In this document: positions 1 through 5,828 of the stretch, one piece after another
How positions within the stretch are numbered: the first letter of the stretch is position 1
Layout of the letters: each line of letters starts with the position of its first letter
From: an uncultured Lysobacteraceae bacterium
GTDB lineage: Bacteria > Pseudomonadota > Gammaproteobacteria > Xanthomonadales > Rhodanobacteraceae
Reading direction: 5' to 3'
NCBI GenBank assembly: GCA_946480705.1
Contig: CAMLLF010000284.1
Span: 1-5,828 of the forward strand
Length of the DNA: 5,828 nt
Notes under the pieces: model-generated
Database searches by the model: none
Told to the model about the DNA's origin: nothing
The model's input: the letters and a program-made list of their open reading frames with translations, nothing else
Translations under genes and position numbers: made by a program

Positions 1-1
1 G

Positions 2-823
2 CGCTATCGCATCGTCGCCCAGGCGTGCGCCGGACTCGTGCTCGCGGTCGGCGGAGTCTATGCGACGAGCATCGGCAGCCTGCTGCCGTTCGGCAGCTGG
101 GCGATTCCCTTCAGCGTCGTCGCGACGATCGGCGTGATCAACGCGGTCAACATGATCGACGGCTCGGACGGCCTCGCCGGAACCCAGGTCATTGTTTCAC
201 TCGGATACTTTGCCGCGTTGGCGGGCGTGGCGGGCGACGCGCCGTTGCAGTCGGAGATCCTCGTGCTCGCCGGTGCCGTGGCCGGCTTCCTGATGTTCAA
301 CCTGCGCTATCCGGGCCAGCCCGCCGCGCGGGTGTTCCTCGGCAACGGCGGCAGCGCGCTGCTCGGTCTGAGCGTGGTCTGGGTCGCCTTCCGGCTCGCC
401 CAGACGCCCGGCAACGCGAGCGCCGGCATCGTGTCGCCGTGGCTCGTCGCAGTGCCGCTGATCGACTGCGTCGCGATCATGCTGCGGCGCATGCGCGCGG
501 GCCGCTCGCCGTTCTCGGCCGACCGCAACCACCTGCATCACCTGCTGCGCGACGCCGGCTTCGCACCGCAGCACGTCGTGCTGCTGGGGATCGTCGCTTC
601 GCTGTCCGCGGGGACTTTCGCGCTCGTCTGGCTGCACCAGACCGGCAGCGAGCTGCCGCTGGTGCTCGCGTTCCTCGTGCTGATCGCTGCGCATTTCGTC
701 TGGTCGCTGCGGCGCGAGCGCGCGGTGGCGCAACTGCGGCGCTTCGTTCCGCGCCGGCTCCGCACGGCGGACGCCCCCGACTACGCGCTCGACCGCGCGC
801 GCCTGCCGTTGAGACGCCGATGA
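2..823 (+). CDS. Polyprenyl-phosphate sugar-1-phosphate transferase, WecA/MraY (GT4) family, 3' part
   Basis: This is the C-terminal 273 residues of an integral membrane enzyme that moves a sugar-1-phosphate, in this family usually GlcNAc-1-P or a related HexNAc-1-P, from a UDP-sugar to undecaprenyl phosphate, the first step of lipid-linked glycan assembly. The gene is open at the left edge, so its start and first membrane spans are missing. Visible family marks, numbered from the first complete codon, are NAVNMIDGSDGLAG at 47-60, VFLGNGGS at 111-118 and the cytoplasmic His motif DRNHLHHLL at 174-182. Several hydrophobic spans lie between them, including two after the His motif, and the protein ends in a long Arg-rich tail. 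The second motif normally reads FMGD-x-GS; here the Asp is Asn (N115). The stop TGA at 821-823 is one base before the next gene's ATG. Family assignment is firm; the sugar substrate cannot be read from the sequence. Confidence 0.92.
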   Translation, partial: RYRIVAQACAGLVLAVGGVYATSIGSLLPFGSWAIPFSVVATIGVINAVNMIDGSDGLAGTQVIVSLGYFAALAGVAGDAPLQSEILVLAGAVAGFLMFNLRYPGQPAARVFLGNGGSALLGLSVVWVAFRLAQTPGNASAGIVSPWLVAVPLIDCVAIMLRRMRAGRSPFSADRNHLHHLLRDAGFAPQHVVLLGIVASLSAGTFALVWLHQTGSELPLVLAFLVLIAAHFVWSLRRERAVAQLRRFVPRRLRTADAPDYALDRARLPLRRR

Positions 824-824
824 C

Positions 825-1622
825 ATGATCGACCTGCATTGCCATCTGCTGCCGGGCATCGACGACGGTGCGAGCGATCTGCGCACGTCGCTGGCCATGG
901 CGAGGGCAGCGGTCGCCGACGGCATCCGCGTCGTCGCCTGCACGCCGCATATCTATCCCGGGCTCTACGAGAACACGGCCGACGGCATCCGCGCGGCGGT
1001 CGGCAAGCTCGCCGAACAACTGCGGCGCCGGCGCATCCCGCTCCAGCTCGTGGTCGGCGCCGACGTGCATCTCGCGCCCGACCTGCTCGCGCGCCTGCGC
1101 GACGGCCAGGTGCCGACGCTGCACGGCTCGCGCTATCTGCTGCTCGAACCGCCGCATCACGTCGCGCCGCCGCGCTTTGAAAGTTCGGTGTTCGCGCTGG
1201 CCGCGTCGGGCTACGTTCCGGTCATCACGCATCCGGAACGCCTGACCTGGATAGAAAGCCACTATTCCACCCTGCAGCGTCTTGCCGAACGCGGCGTCTG
1301 GATGCAGCTGACCGCCGGCGCGCTGACCGGGCGCTTCGGCAAGCGCCCGCGCTACTGGGGAGAGCGCCTGCTCGACGAAGGCTGCGCCCATCTGATCGCA
1401 ACCGACGCGCACGACGAGGATCAGCGCGGGCCGCGTCTGGCCGAAGGCCGCGACGCTGCGGCGCGGCGCGTCGGCGACGCCGAGGCCGAGCGGCTCGTGC
1501 TGGTGCGGCCGCAGGCCATCTTAAAGAACCTCGACCCCGCGCGCGTCGCCGCGCCGCGGTCGCCCGAAGCGCCGCGCGGCGGCACCTGGCAACGCGTACA
1601 GGAGTTGTTCGAATGGCATTGA
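825..1622 (+). CDS. PHP-fold protein tyrosine phosphatase, CpsB/CapC/YwqE family
   Basis: This 265-residue protein is a metal-dependent (Mn-type) phosphotyrosine phosphatase of the PHP superfamily. Its expected substrate is the phosphorylated tyrosine tail of the kinase two genes downstream. The metal-site motifs are complete: HCH at 5-7 in MIDLHCHLLPGIDDGA, TPH with H42, GADVHLAPDL at 79-88, E108 in LLLEPP, HPER with H136, and TDAH with D194 and H196. Length is normal for the family (about 240-265). The protein is cytoplasmic, with no signal or membrane segment. The ATG at 825 is chosen because the PHP motif begins immediately and it follows the upstream stop by one base; no strong Shine-Dalgarno is seen, so translational coupling is likely. 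The 3' end overlaps the export gene by 10 nt. Position 80 is Asp where many relatives have Glu, a conservative change. L233 uses a TTA codon, unexpected in DNA this GC-rich. Enzyme class is firm; the substrate is inferred from context. Confidence 0.94.
   Translation: MIDLHCHLLPGIDDGASDLRTSLAMARAAVADGIRVVACTPHIYPGLYENTADGIRAAVGKLAEQLRRRRIPLQLVVGADVHLAPDLLARLRDGQVPTLHGSRYLLLEPPHHVAPPRFESSVFALAASGYVPVITHPERLTWIESHYSTLQRLAERGVWMQLTAGALTGRFGKRPRYWGERLLDEGCAHLIATDAHDEDQRGPRLAEGRDAAARRVGDAEAERLVLVRPQAILKNLDPARVAAPRSPEAPRGGTWQRVQELFEWH
1600..1604 (+). promoter_or_regulatory. Ribosome binding site for the export lipoprotein gene
   Basis: AGGAG lies 8 nt before the ATG at 1613, inside the last codons of the phosphatase gene. 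It is the clearest Shine-Dalgarno in the window and supports the overlapping start at 1613. Confidence 0.8.
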
Positions 1623-2341
1623 CGAAGCCGGCGTTGAAGGCGTTCCTGCTGCTGGCGCTGCTCGTTCTGCTCGGCGGCTGCGGCTCGCCGAACGTGCGTC
1701 CGCACGAAGCGCGGCCGGTCGCCAAGGGCGACGGCAAGTCGCTGCCGCCGCCCGACGTCATCAATTCCGACGGCGAATACAAGGCGGTTTCGGAATACCG
1801 GATCGGCGCCAACGATCTCATCGAGATCAATGTGTTTCAGGTCGCGGAGCTCGGCCGCACCGTGCGCGTGAATACGCAGGGACAGATCTCGCTGCCGCTG
1901 ATCGGCTCGCTGCAGGCCGGCGGGCGCACCGTGGCCGAACTCGAAGCCGAGATCGCGAAGCGGCTGGAACAGGGCTACATCCAGAATCCGCAGGTCAGCA
2001 TCTTCGTCAAGGAATACACGAGCCAGCGCGTGACCGTCGAAGGCGCGGTGCGCAAGCCCGGCATCTACGCGCTGACCGGCAAGACCTCGCTGCTGCAGGC
2101 GCTGGCCATGTCCGAAGGACTCGACCAGCTCGCCAACCAGCAGGGTGTCGTGATCTTCCGCACGATAGGCGGCCAGAAGATGGCCGCGGTGTTCGACATC
2201 GCCGCGATCCGCGCGGGCCGCAGCGAGGATCCGCAGATCTACGGCGACGACATCGTCGTCGTCGACCAGTCCGGACCGCGCACGGCGCTGCGGCGCTTCG
2301 TCGAGTCGATTCCCGTGTTCGCGCTGTTCCGTCCGTTCTGA
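1613..2341 (+). CDS. Polysaccharide export outer-membrane lipoprotein, Wza family
   Basis: This 242-residue lipoprotein is expected to form, or contribute to, the outer-membrane channel through which the polymer leaves the periplasm. Residues 1-22 are a lipoprotein signal: basic N-terminus, a Leu-rich core and lipobox LGGC with C23 as the acylated residue. The +2 residue is Gly rather than Asp, consistent with sorting to the outer membrane. The polysaccharide export (Poly_export) domain runs about 60-135 (EYRIGANDLIEINVF to the NPQVSIFV strand). An SLBB-type beta-grasp domain follows at about 138-190, starting at VTVEGAVRKPGIYAL. The C-terminus, 224-242, is a short amphipathic stretch ending in RPF and could be a membrane-inserting helix as in Wza. 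The protein is much shorter than E. coli Wza and has room for only one clear SLBB domain, as in the short Wza-like exporters. The ATG at 1613 has a good ribosome binding site and overlaps the phosphatase by 10 nt; the kinase gene follows after 22 nt. Confidence 0.93.
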   Translation: MALTKPALKAFLLLALLVLLGGCGSPNVRPHEARPVAKGDGKSLPPPDVINSDGEYKAVSEYRIGANDLIEINVFQVAELGRTVRVNTQGQISLPLIGSLQAGGRTVAELEAEIAKRLEQGYIQNPQVSIFVKEYTSQRVTVEGAVRKPGIYALTGKTSLLQALAMSEGLDQLANQQGVVIFRTIGGQKMAAVFDIAAIRAGRSEDPQIYGDDIVVVDQSGPRTALRRFVESIPVFALFRPF

Positions 2342-2354
2342 ATCCACTGCGCGC

Positions 2355-2358
2355 GAGG
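2355..2358 (+). promoter_or_regulatory. Ribosome binding site for the copolymerase/kinase gene
   Basis: GAGG lies 5 nt before the ATG at 2364 in the 22-nt spacer after the export gene. Spacing is slightly short but acceptable, and it supports that start. Confidence 0.6.
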
Positions 2359-2363
2359 CCGCC

Positions 2364-4601
2364 ATGAACCGTTCGCTCGCCCCAGGTCACCGGTCCTCAC
2401 TGCCCGAGCGGCGTCCGCAGCCGGTCGTGCCGGCCGCGGCCCTGCCCGCGCCGGTGCTCGACCCGCGCGCCGCCGATCCCGGCGACGACGACGCGATCAA
2501 CCTCAAGAACTACTGGCGGATCCTCGTCAAGCGCAAATGGCTGGTGCTGTCGGTGCTGACCACGGTGCTCGCCGTCGTACTCGTGAAGACGCTGCTGACG
2601 CCGTCGGTGTTCCGTGCCGGCGCGACGCTGCAGATCGACCAGGACACGATCAAGATCATCCAGAGCGAAGGCCTGACGCCGGCCGAAGGCGTCGGCGATC
2701 GCGACTACTACCAGACGCAGTACGAACTGCTTCGCAGCCGCTCGCTGGCCGAGCGCGTGGCCGCGAGCATGTCGCCGGATCTCGTCGCGCAATTGCTCGC
2801 GCAGCGCGCTCCGGGCCTGTGGACGCGTCTGTCCGGATCGGGCACGGCCGAGGCCGAAGATGCCCCCGCGGCGGAACCCGGCCGCGACGAGATCGCGACC
2901 TTCGTGCAGTCGCGCCTGTCGGTCGAGCCGGTGCGCAACTCGCGCCTCGTGCGCATTCATTTCGACAGCCTCGACCCGGCGTTCTCGGCGACCATGGCCA
3001 ATGCGATCGCCGACGCCTTCATCGCGACGCATATCGACCGGCGCTTCGAAGCCTCGGCCTATGCCAAGAACTATCTCGAAGACCGGCTGCAGCAGCTCAA
3101 GCAGAAGCTCGAGGAATCGGAAAAGCAGCTCGTGCAGTACGCCCAGGCGCAGGGCATCGTCAGCATCGACCAGCAGCAGTCGCCGGCCGCACAGGAATTG
3201 CAGAGCATCAACGCGAGCATGGCCACCGCGCAGCAGCGCCGCATCGAAGCCGAGTCCAAGTACCGGCGCAGCCAGACCACGGCCTCCGACGCACTGCCGG
3301 AGGTGCTGCTGTCGAGCAGCGTCGCGCAGCTCAAGACCAAGCGCGCGGAACTCCTAGGCGAATACCAGGAGAAGCTGCGCATCTTCAAGCCGGGCTATCC
3401 GGCCATGGAGCAGATCAAGGGCCAGATCGACGAAGTCGACAAGCAGCTCGCGAGCGAGATCGGCCGGATCAAGGGCTCGATCCGTTCCGAGTTCGACGCG
3501 GCGAGCAGCGCCGAATCGATGCTCGGACAGCGCCTCGCCGAGCTCAAGGCGCAGATGCTCGACCTGCAGGGACGCAGCATCCAGTACAACATCATCAAGC
3601 GCGAAGTCGACACGAACCGCGAGCTCTACGACGGCCTGCTGCAGCGCTACAAGGAGATCGGCGTCGCCGGCGGCATCACCGCGAACAACATCTCGGTCGT
3701 CGACCGCGCGCGCGCGCCGGCCTCGCGCTTCAGCCCGAACCTGAGCCGCAACCTGCTGCTCGGTCTCCTCGCCGGCATCGCCGCCGGCGTGTTCCTCGCG
3801 CTGCTCTTCGAGCACCTCGACGACACGATCAAGTCGCCCGACGAAGTCGAGCAGAAATTCGGCCTGCCGATCCTCGGCGTGATTCCGCGCATCCTGCGCG
3901 GTTCGCCGCTCGAGGCGCTCAAGGATCCGCGGTCGGCGTTCTCCGAGTCCTACCGCTCGGTGCGCACGGCGCTGCAGTTCTCGACCGAGACCGGCGTGCC
4001 GCGCACGCTGTTCGTGACGAGCTCGGCGCCGGGCGAAGGCAAGAGCACGACGGCGCTGACGCTGTCGATGCATTTCGCGCAGCTCGGCAAGCGCGTGCTG
4101 CTGATCGACGCGGACCTGCGCAATCCGACCCTGCACCAGTCGCTGCGCGTGCCGAATTCGGCCGGGCTGAGCAACTATCTGTCGGGCGCGAGCCGTCCGC
4201 TGAAATTCTTGCATCCTACCCATGTGAAGAATCTCGCCTGCCTGTGCTCGGGACCGCTGCCGCCGAATCCGGCCGAGCTGCTGGCCGGTCCGCGCATGGT
4301 CACGCTGCTGCGCCTCGCGGCCGCGTCGTTCGACCAGGTCATCGTCGACGGGCCGCCGGTGCTCGGCATCGCCGACGCGGCCATCCTCGCGAACCTGTCC
4401 GGCGGCACGCTGCTGGGCTATGCGCGCGGCGTGCTGCGGCGCCTGAGCGCGGCGCGCGCGCGCGTGCTCGGCGTGGTCATGACCAAGCTCGATCCGCGCC
4501 AGGGCGGCGCCAATCACGCCTACGGCGACTACGGCTACTACGCCTACGGCAGCCGTCCCAAGCTCGCCAAACTCGAAGCGCCGCGCGCGCGCCGGGCATG
4601 A
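2364..4601 (+). CDS. Polysaccharide copolymerase fused to BY-type tyrosine autokinase (Wzc family)
   Basis: This 745-residue inner-membrane protein combines chain-length control with a cytoplasmic tyrosine kinase. A Pro/Ala-rich cytoplasmic leader (1-45) precedes the Wzz domain (NLKNYWRILVKRKWL). TM1 is about 58-77 and TM2 about 462-482. The periplasmic region between them has heptad-like, Gln/Glu/Lys-rich helices at about 235-300 and 350-405. The kinase part shows E528-S-Y-R531-S-V-R534 (the ExxRxxR oligomerisation motif), Walker A APGEGKST at 555-562 (K560), Walker A' VLLIDADLRNP at 578-588 (D582, D584), the hallmark PPNPAELL at 633-640 and Walker B VIVDGPPVLG at 659-668 (D662). A tyrosine cluster follows (Y720, Y723, Y725, Y726, Y728), then a basic tail to 745. 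Between GTLL (681-684) and VLGVV (701-705) about nine residues seem to be missing relative to Wzc, removing much of a core strand and turn. Family is firm; full kinase activity is uncertain for that reason. Confidence 0.93.
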   Translation: MNRSLAPGHRSSLPERRPQPVVPAAALPAPVLDPRAADPGDDDAINLKNYWRILVKRKWLVLSVLTTVLAVVLVKTLLTPSVFRAGATLQIDQDTIKIIQSEGLTPAEGVGDRDYYQTQYELLRSRSLAERVAASMSPDLVAQLLAQRAPGLWTRLSGSGTAEAEDAPAAEPGRDEIATFVQSRLSVEPVRNSRLVRIHFDSLDPAFSATMANAIADAFIATHIDRRFEASAYAKNYLEDRLQQLKQKLEESEKQLVQYAQAQGIVSIDQQQSPAAQELQSINASMATAQQRRIEAESKYRRSQTTASDALPEVLLSSSVAQLKTKRAELLGEYQEKLRIFKPGYPAMEQIKGQIDEVDKQLASEIGRIKGSIRSEFDAASSAESMLGQRLAELKAQMLDLQGRSIQYNIIKREVDTNRELYDGLLQRYKEIGVAGGITANNISVVDRARAPASRFSPNLSRNLLLGLLAGIAAGVFLALLFEHLDDTIKSPDEVEQKFGLPILGVIPRILRGSPLEALKDPRSAFSESYRSVRTALQFSTETGVPRTLFVTSSAPGEGKSTTALTLSMHFAQLGKRVLLIDADLRNPTLHQSLRVPNSAGLSNYLSGASRPLKFLHPTHVKNLACLCSGPLPPNPAELLAGPRMVTLLRLAAASFDQVIVDGPPVLGIADAAILANLSGGTLLGYARGVLRRLSAARARVLGVVMTKLDPRQGGANHAYGDYGYYAYGSRPKLAKLEAPRARRA

Positions 4602-5828
4602 ACGACGCCTGCGACCTGATGCTGAGCGTCTACCGTTCGCCGAGCCGGGCGCCGCGGCTGGCCGGCCTGCCGCTGCCGCGGCGCATACACGATGTGATTC
4701 GCGTCGTCGGCGGCGACACCGACGCGATCGCCGAAGCCCGGCACTGGACCGGCTTCGACGACGACGAACTGCACGAGGCCGCGGTGCTGCTGCTGCATCA
4801 TCTGCTGTTCTTCGACACGGCCGATCACTACCGCGTGCTCGGCGTCGAACCGCATGCGAGCGACGAGTGCATCAAGCGCCACTACCGCTCGCTGATGCGC
4901 TGGCTGCATCCCGACCGCGACCCGGACAATCTCCACAGCGTGTTCGCCGAGCGCGTCAATCGCGCCTGGAGCGCGCTGCGCACGCCGCAGCGCCGCGCCG
5001 ACTACGACAGCACGCGTCCGGTCGCGGAGACCGCGGCCGCCGGCTTCGCCGGCGCACACGCGCCGGCTGCCGTCGAGCCGCTGCCGCTCGACCGCTGGAC
5101 GCGCGCCGCGCCGCAGCCCTGGTTGTCCGGCCGCGTCGTGAGCCGGCTGCCGCAGCTGATCGCCGCGGCCGGCGGCCTGACCGTCGTGCTGCTGCTCGCA
5201 CTCATATTCTGGCTGCGCGGTCACGAGATCGCGCGGCCGTCGCCGGCGCCGCGCGCCGGGATCGCAACGGCCTCGCCGGGAGCGCCGCCTCGCACACAGC
5301 CGGCAGCTCCACCGGCCGACGCCGTGCCGCCCGCGACGATCGCCGCACCGCTGCCGCCGCCTGCCGATACCGGCGTCGTCGAGGCGGCAACCGCCGCGCT
5401 GCTGAGCGCGAGTTCGGCCGCGGCCGCCGCGAGCACGCCGACGCCACCCTCGCCTCCTCCCGCGATGGTCGGCGCCGCAAGAACGGAACGCGCCGAGGCA
5501 CCGCCGGCCGCCGTCCGCGTCGCGAGCCGCACAGCCGTGCCGGCCGCACGCCGCGACGCCGCCTCCGCAGCGCCGCGCACCGCCGTCGCCGCGCCGGCCT
5601 CGCTGTCGGACGGCGACATCGGCGCGTTCGTCGGTCGCTTCGAAACGCTGTATGCCGGTCGCGACGTCGAGTCGTTCCTCGCGCTGTTCAGCAGCGACGC
5701 GCGCGGCAATGACGGCGGCGGCCTGGCCGAACTGCGCACCGACTACCGGCGCCTGTTTTCCACCTATGCGCGGCGCGAGCTGCGGCTCAGCCAGATGCGC
5801 TGGCAGATCGACGGCGAGTTCCTCGCCG
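4598..5828 (+). CDS. Membrane-anchored J-domain protein with probable NTF2-like C-terminal domain, 5' part
   Basis: The reading frame starts at the ATG of an ATGA overlap with the kinase stop and stays open to the window edge (410 codons). Residues 1-74 are a helical, unassigned region. Residues 76-138 form a J domain: DHYRVLGV, a basic helix II (KRHYRSLMRWL), HPD at 104-106, and helix III ending RRADYD. One hydrophobic span lies at about 187-206. A Pro/Ala/Thr-rich linker follows (about 208-335), then LSDGDIGAFVGRFETLY and later residues that look like the start of an NTF2/SnoaL-like (DUF4440-type) domain. J domains stimulate DnaK, so this one should sit in the cytoplasm, which would put the linker and last domain in the periplasm. 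There are no Gly/Phe or zinc-finger regions, making it a class III (C-type) J protein. No convincing Shine-Dalgarno is seen, so translation is probably coupled to the kinase gene. Its client is unknown; location suggests the copolymerase/kinase or exporter. The J domain call is strong, the C-terminal domain moderate. Confidence 0.87.
   Translation, partial: MNDACDLMLSVYRSPSRAPRLAGLPLPRRIHDVIRVVGGDTDAIAEARHWTGFDDDELHEAAVLLLHHLLFFDTADHYRVLGVEPHASDECIKRHYRSLMRWLHPDRDPDNLHSVFAERVNRAWSALRTPQRRADYDSTRPVAETAAAGFAGAHAPAAVEPLPLDRWTRAAPQPWLSGRVVSRLPQLIAAAGGLTVVLLLALIFWLRGHEIARPSPAPRAGIATASPGAPPRTQPAAPPADAVPPATIAAPLPPPADTGVVEAATAALLSASSAAAAASTPTPPSPPPAMVGAARTERAEAPPAAVRVASRTAVPAARRDAASAAPRTAVAAPASLSDGDIGAFVGRFETLYAGRDVESFLALFSSDARGNDGGGLAELRTDYRRLFSTYARRELRLSQMRWQIDGEFLA
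4649..4684 (+). repeat. Perfect 9-bp inverted repeat near the 5' end of the J-protein gene
   Basis: GCGCCGCGG at 4649-4657 is the exact reverse complement of CCGCGGCGC at 4676-4684, with an 18-nt loop that itself contains the palindrome GGCCGGCC. In the mRNA this would be an all-GC stem about 50 nt after the start codon. There is no U-run, so it is not an intrinsic terminator. In DNA this GC-rich such a stem can arise by chance from codon use; a role in tuning the kinase/J-protein ratio is speculation. Confidence 0.35.
5048..5067 (+). repeat. Perfect 8-bp hairpin with ACAC loop inside the J-protein gene
   Basis: GCCGGCGC (5048-5055) and GCGCCGGC (5060-5067) are exact reverse complements around a 4-nt ACAC loop. 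A third GCCGGC copy sits just upstream at 5039-5044. The hairpin lies in the region between the J domain and the membrane span, where the protein is Ala/Pro-rich, so low-complexity coding is the simplest explanation. No T-tract follows. Confidence 0.3.

Noticed and set aside
1059..1065. Asp at residue 80 of the phosphatase where many relatives have a metal-binding Glu
   Set aside because: It is a conservative acidic replacement, and GADxH-type sequences are, to my knowledge, found in proteobacterial members; no loss of function is implied.
2342..2363. Possible promoter or terminator between the export and kinase genes
   Set aside because: The spacer is only 22 nt, holds a ribosome binding site and shows no stem with a T-run or -10/-35 pattern.
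477..2365. Minus-strand open frames of 201 to 314 residues opposite the phosphatase and export genes
   Set aside because: They show no recognisable domain and mirror the codon pattern of confident plus-strand genes.
4452..4463. Alternating GC tract, with similar tracts at 3705-3717 and 4582-4592 (possible Z-DNA)
   Set aside because: The tracts are short, lie within coding sequence and encode Ala/Arg runs with the codon bias of the region; nothing links them to a function.
3354..4517. 387-residue minus-strand open frame opposite the kinase gene
   Set aside because: Its composition (Arg, Glu, Ala, His rich, no motifs) is that of an antisense shadow of GC-rich coding sequence; the opposite strand holds the recognised kinase motifs.
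4867..5712. Long plus-strand open frame encoding an Arg/Ala-rich 281-residue product
   Set aside because: It lies out of frame within the J-protein gene, whose frame carries a clear J domain, membrane span and a start coupled to the kinase. The product is low-complexity Arg/Ala, typical of a shifted frame in GC-rich DNA.
5221..5739. 172-residue Ala/Gly/Ser-rich minus-strand open frame opposite the J-protein linker
   Set aside because: Its low-complexity product is explained by reading the Pro/Ala linker codons on the other strand; there is no start context or domain.

Overview
The window is a single run of plus-strand genes in very GC-rich DNA, with strong G/C at third codon positions. It reads as part of an exopolysaccharide or capsule operon from a Gram-negative bacterium. 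An outer-membrane lipoprotein exporter and a fused Wzz-type copolymerase/tyrosine kinase point to a proteobacterium, most likely a high-GC gamma- or betaproteobacterium. This placement is inference; nothing here fixes the genus.

Layout, left to right: (1) the 3' part of a WecA/MraY-type polyprenyl-phosphate sugar-1-phosphate transferase, to 823; (2) a CpsB/YwqE-type PHP-fold protein tyrosine phosphatase, 825-1622; (3) a Wza-type polysaccharide export lipoprotein, 1613-2341; (4) a polysaccharide copolymerase fused to a BY-type tyrosine autokinase, 2364-4601; (5) the 5' part of a membrane-anchored J-domain protein, 4598 to the window end, where it is still open. The genes overlap or nearly touch: a 1-nt gap, a 10-nt overlap, a 22-nt gap and a 4-nt ATGA overlap. 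There is no room for an internal promoter or terminator outside coding sequence, and no gene-free stretch longer than 22 nt.

How the parts should work together: the transferase loads the first sugar phosphate on the lipid carrier. The copolymerase/kinase controls chain length and links to the export lipoprotein across the periplasm. The PHP phosphatase would remove phosphate from the kinase's C-terminal tyrosine cluster. Flippase, polymerase and further glycosyltransferases are not in the window and presumably lie outside it.

The least ordinary element is gene 5. It combines a helical N-terminal region, a J domain with an intact HPD motif, one membrane span, a long Pro/Ala-rich linker and a probable NTF2/SnoaL-like C-terminal domain. 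It is coupled to the kinase gene and suggests DnaK recruitment to the polysaccharide machinery. Two other points deserve attention: an apparent in-frame loss of about nine residues inside the kinase fold, and an Asp-to-Asn change in the FMGDxGS-type motif of the transferase.
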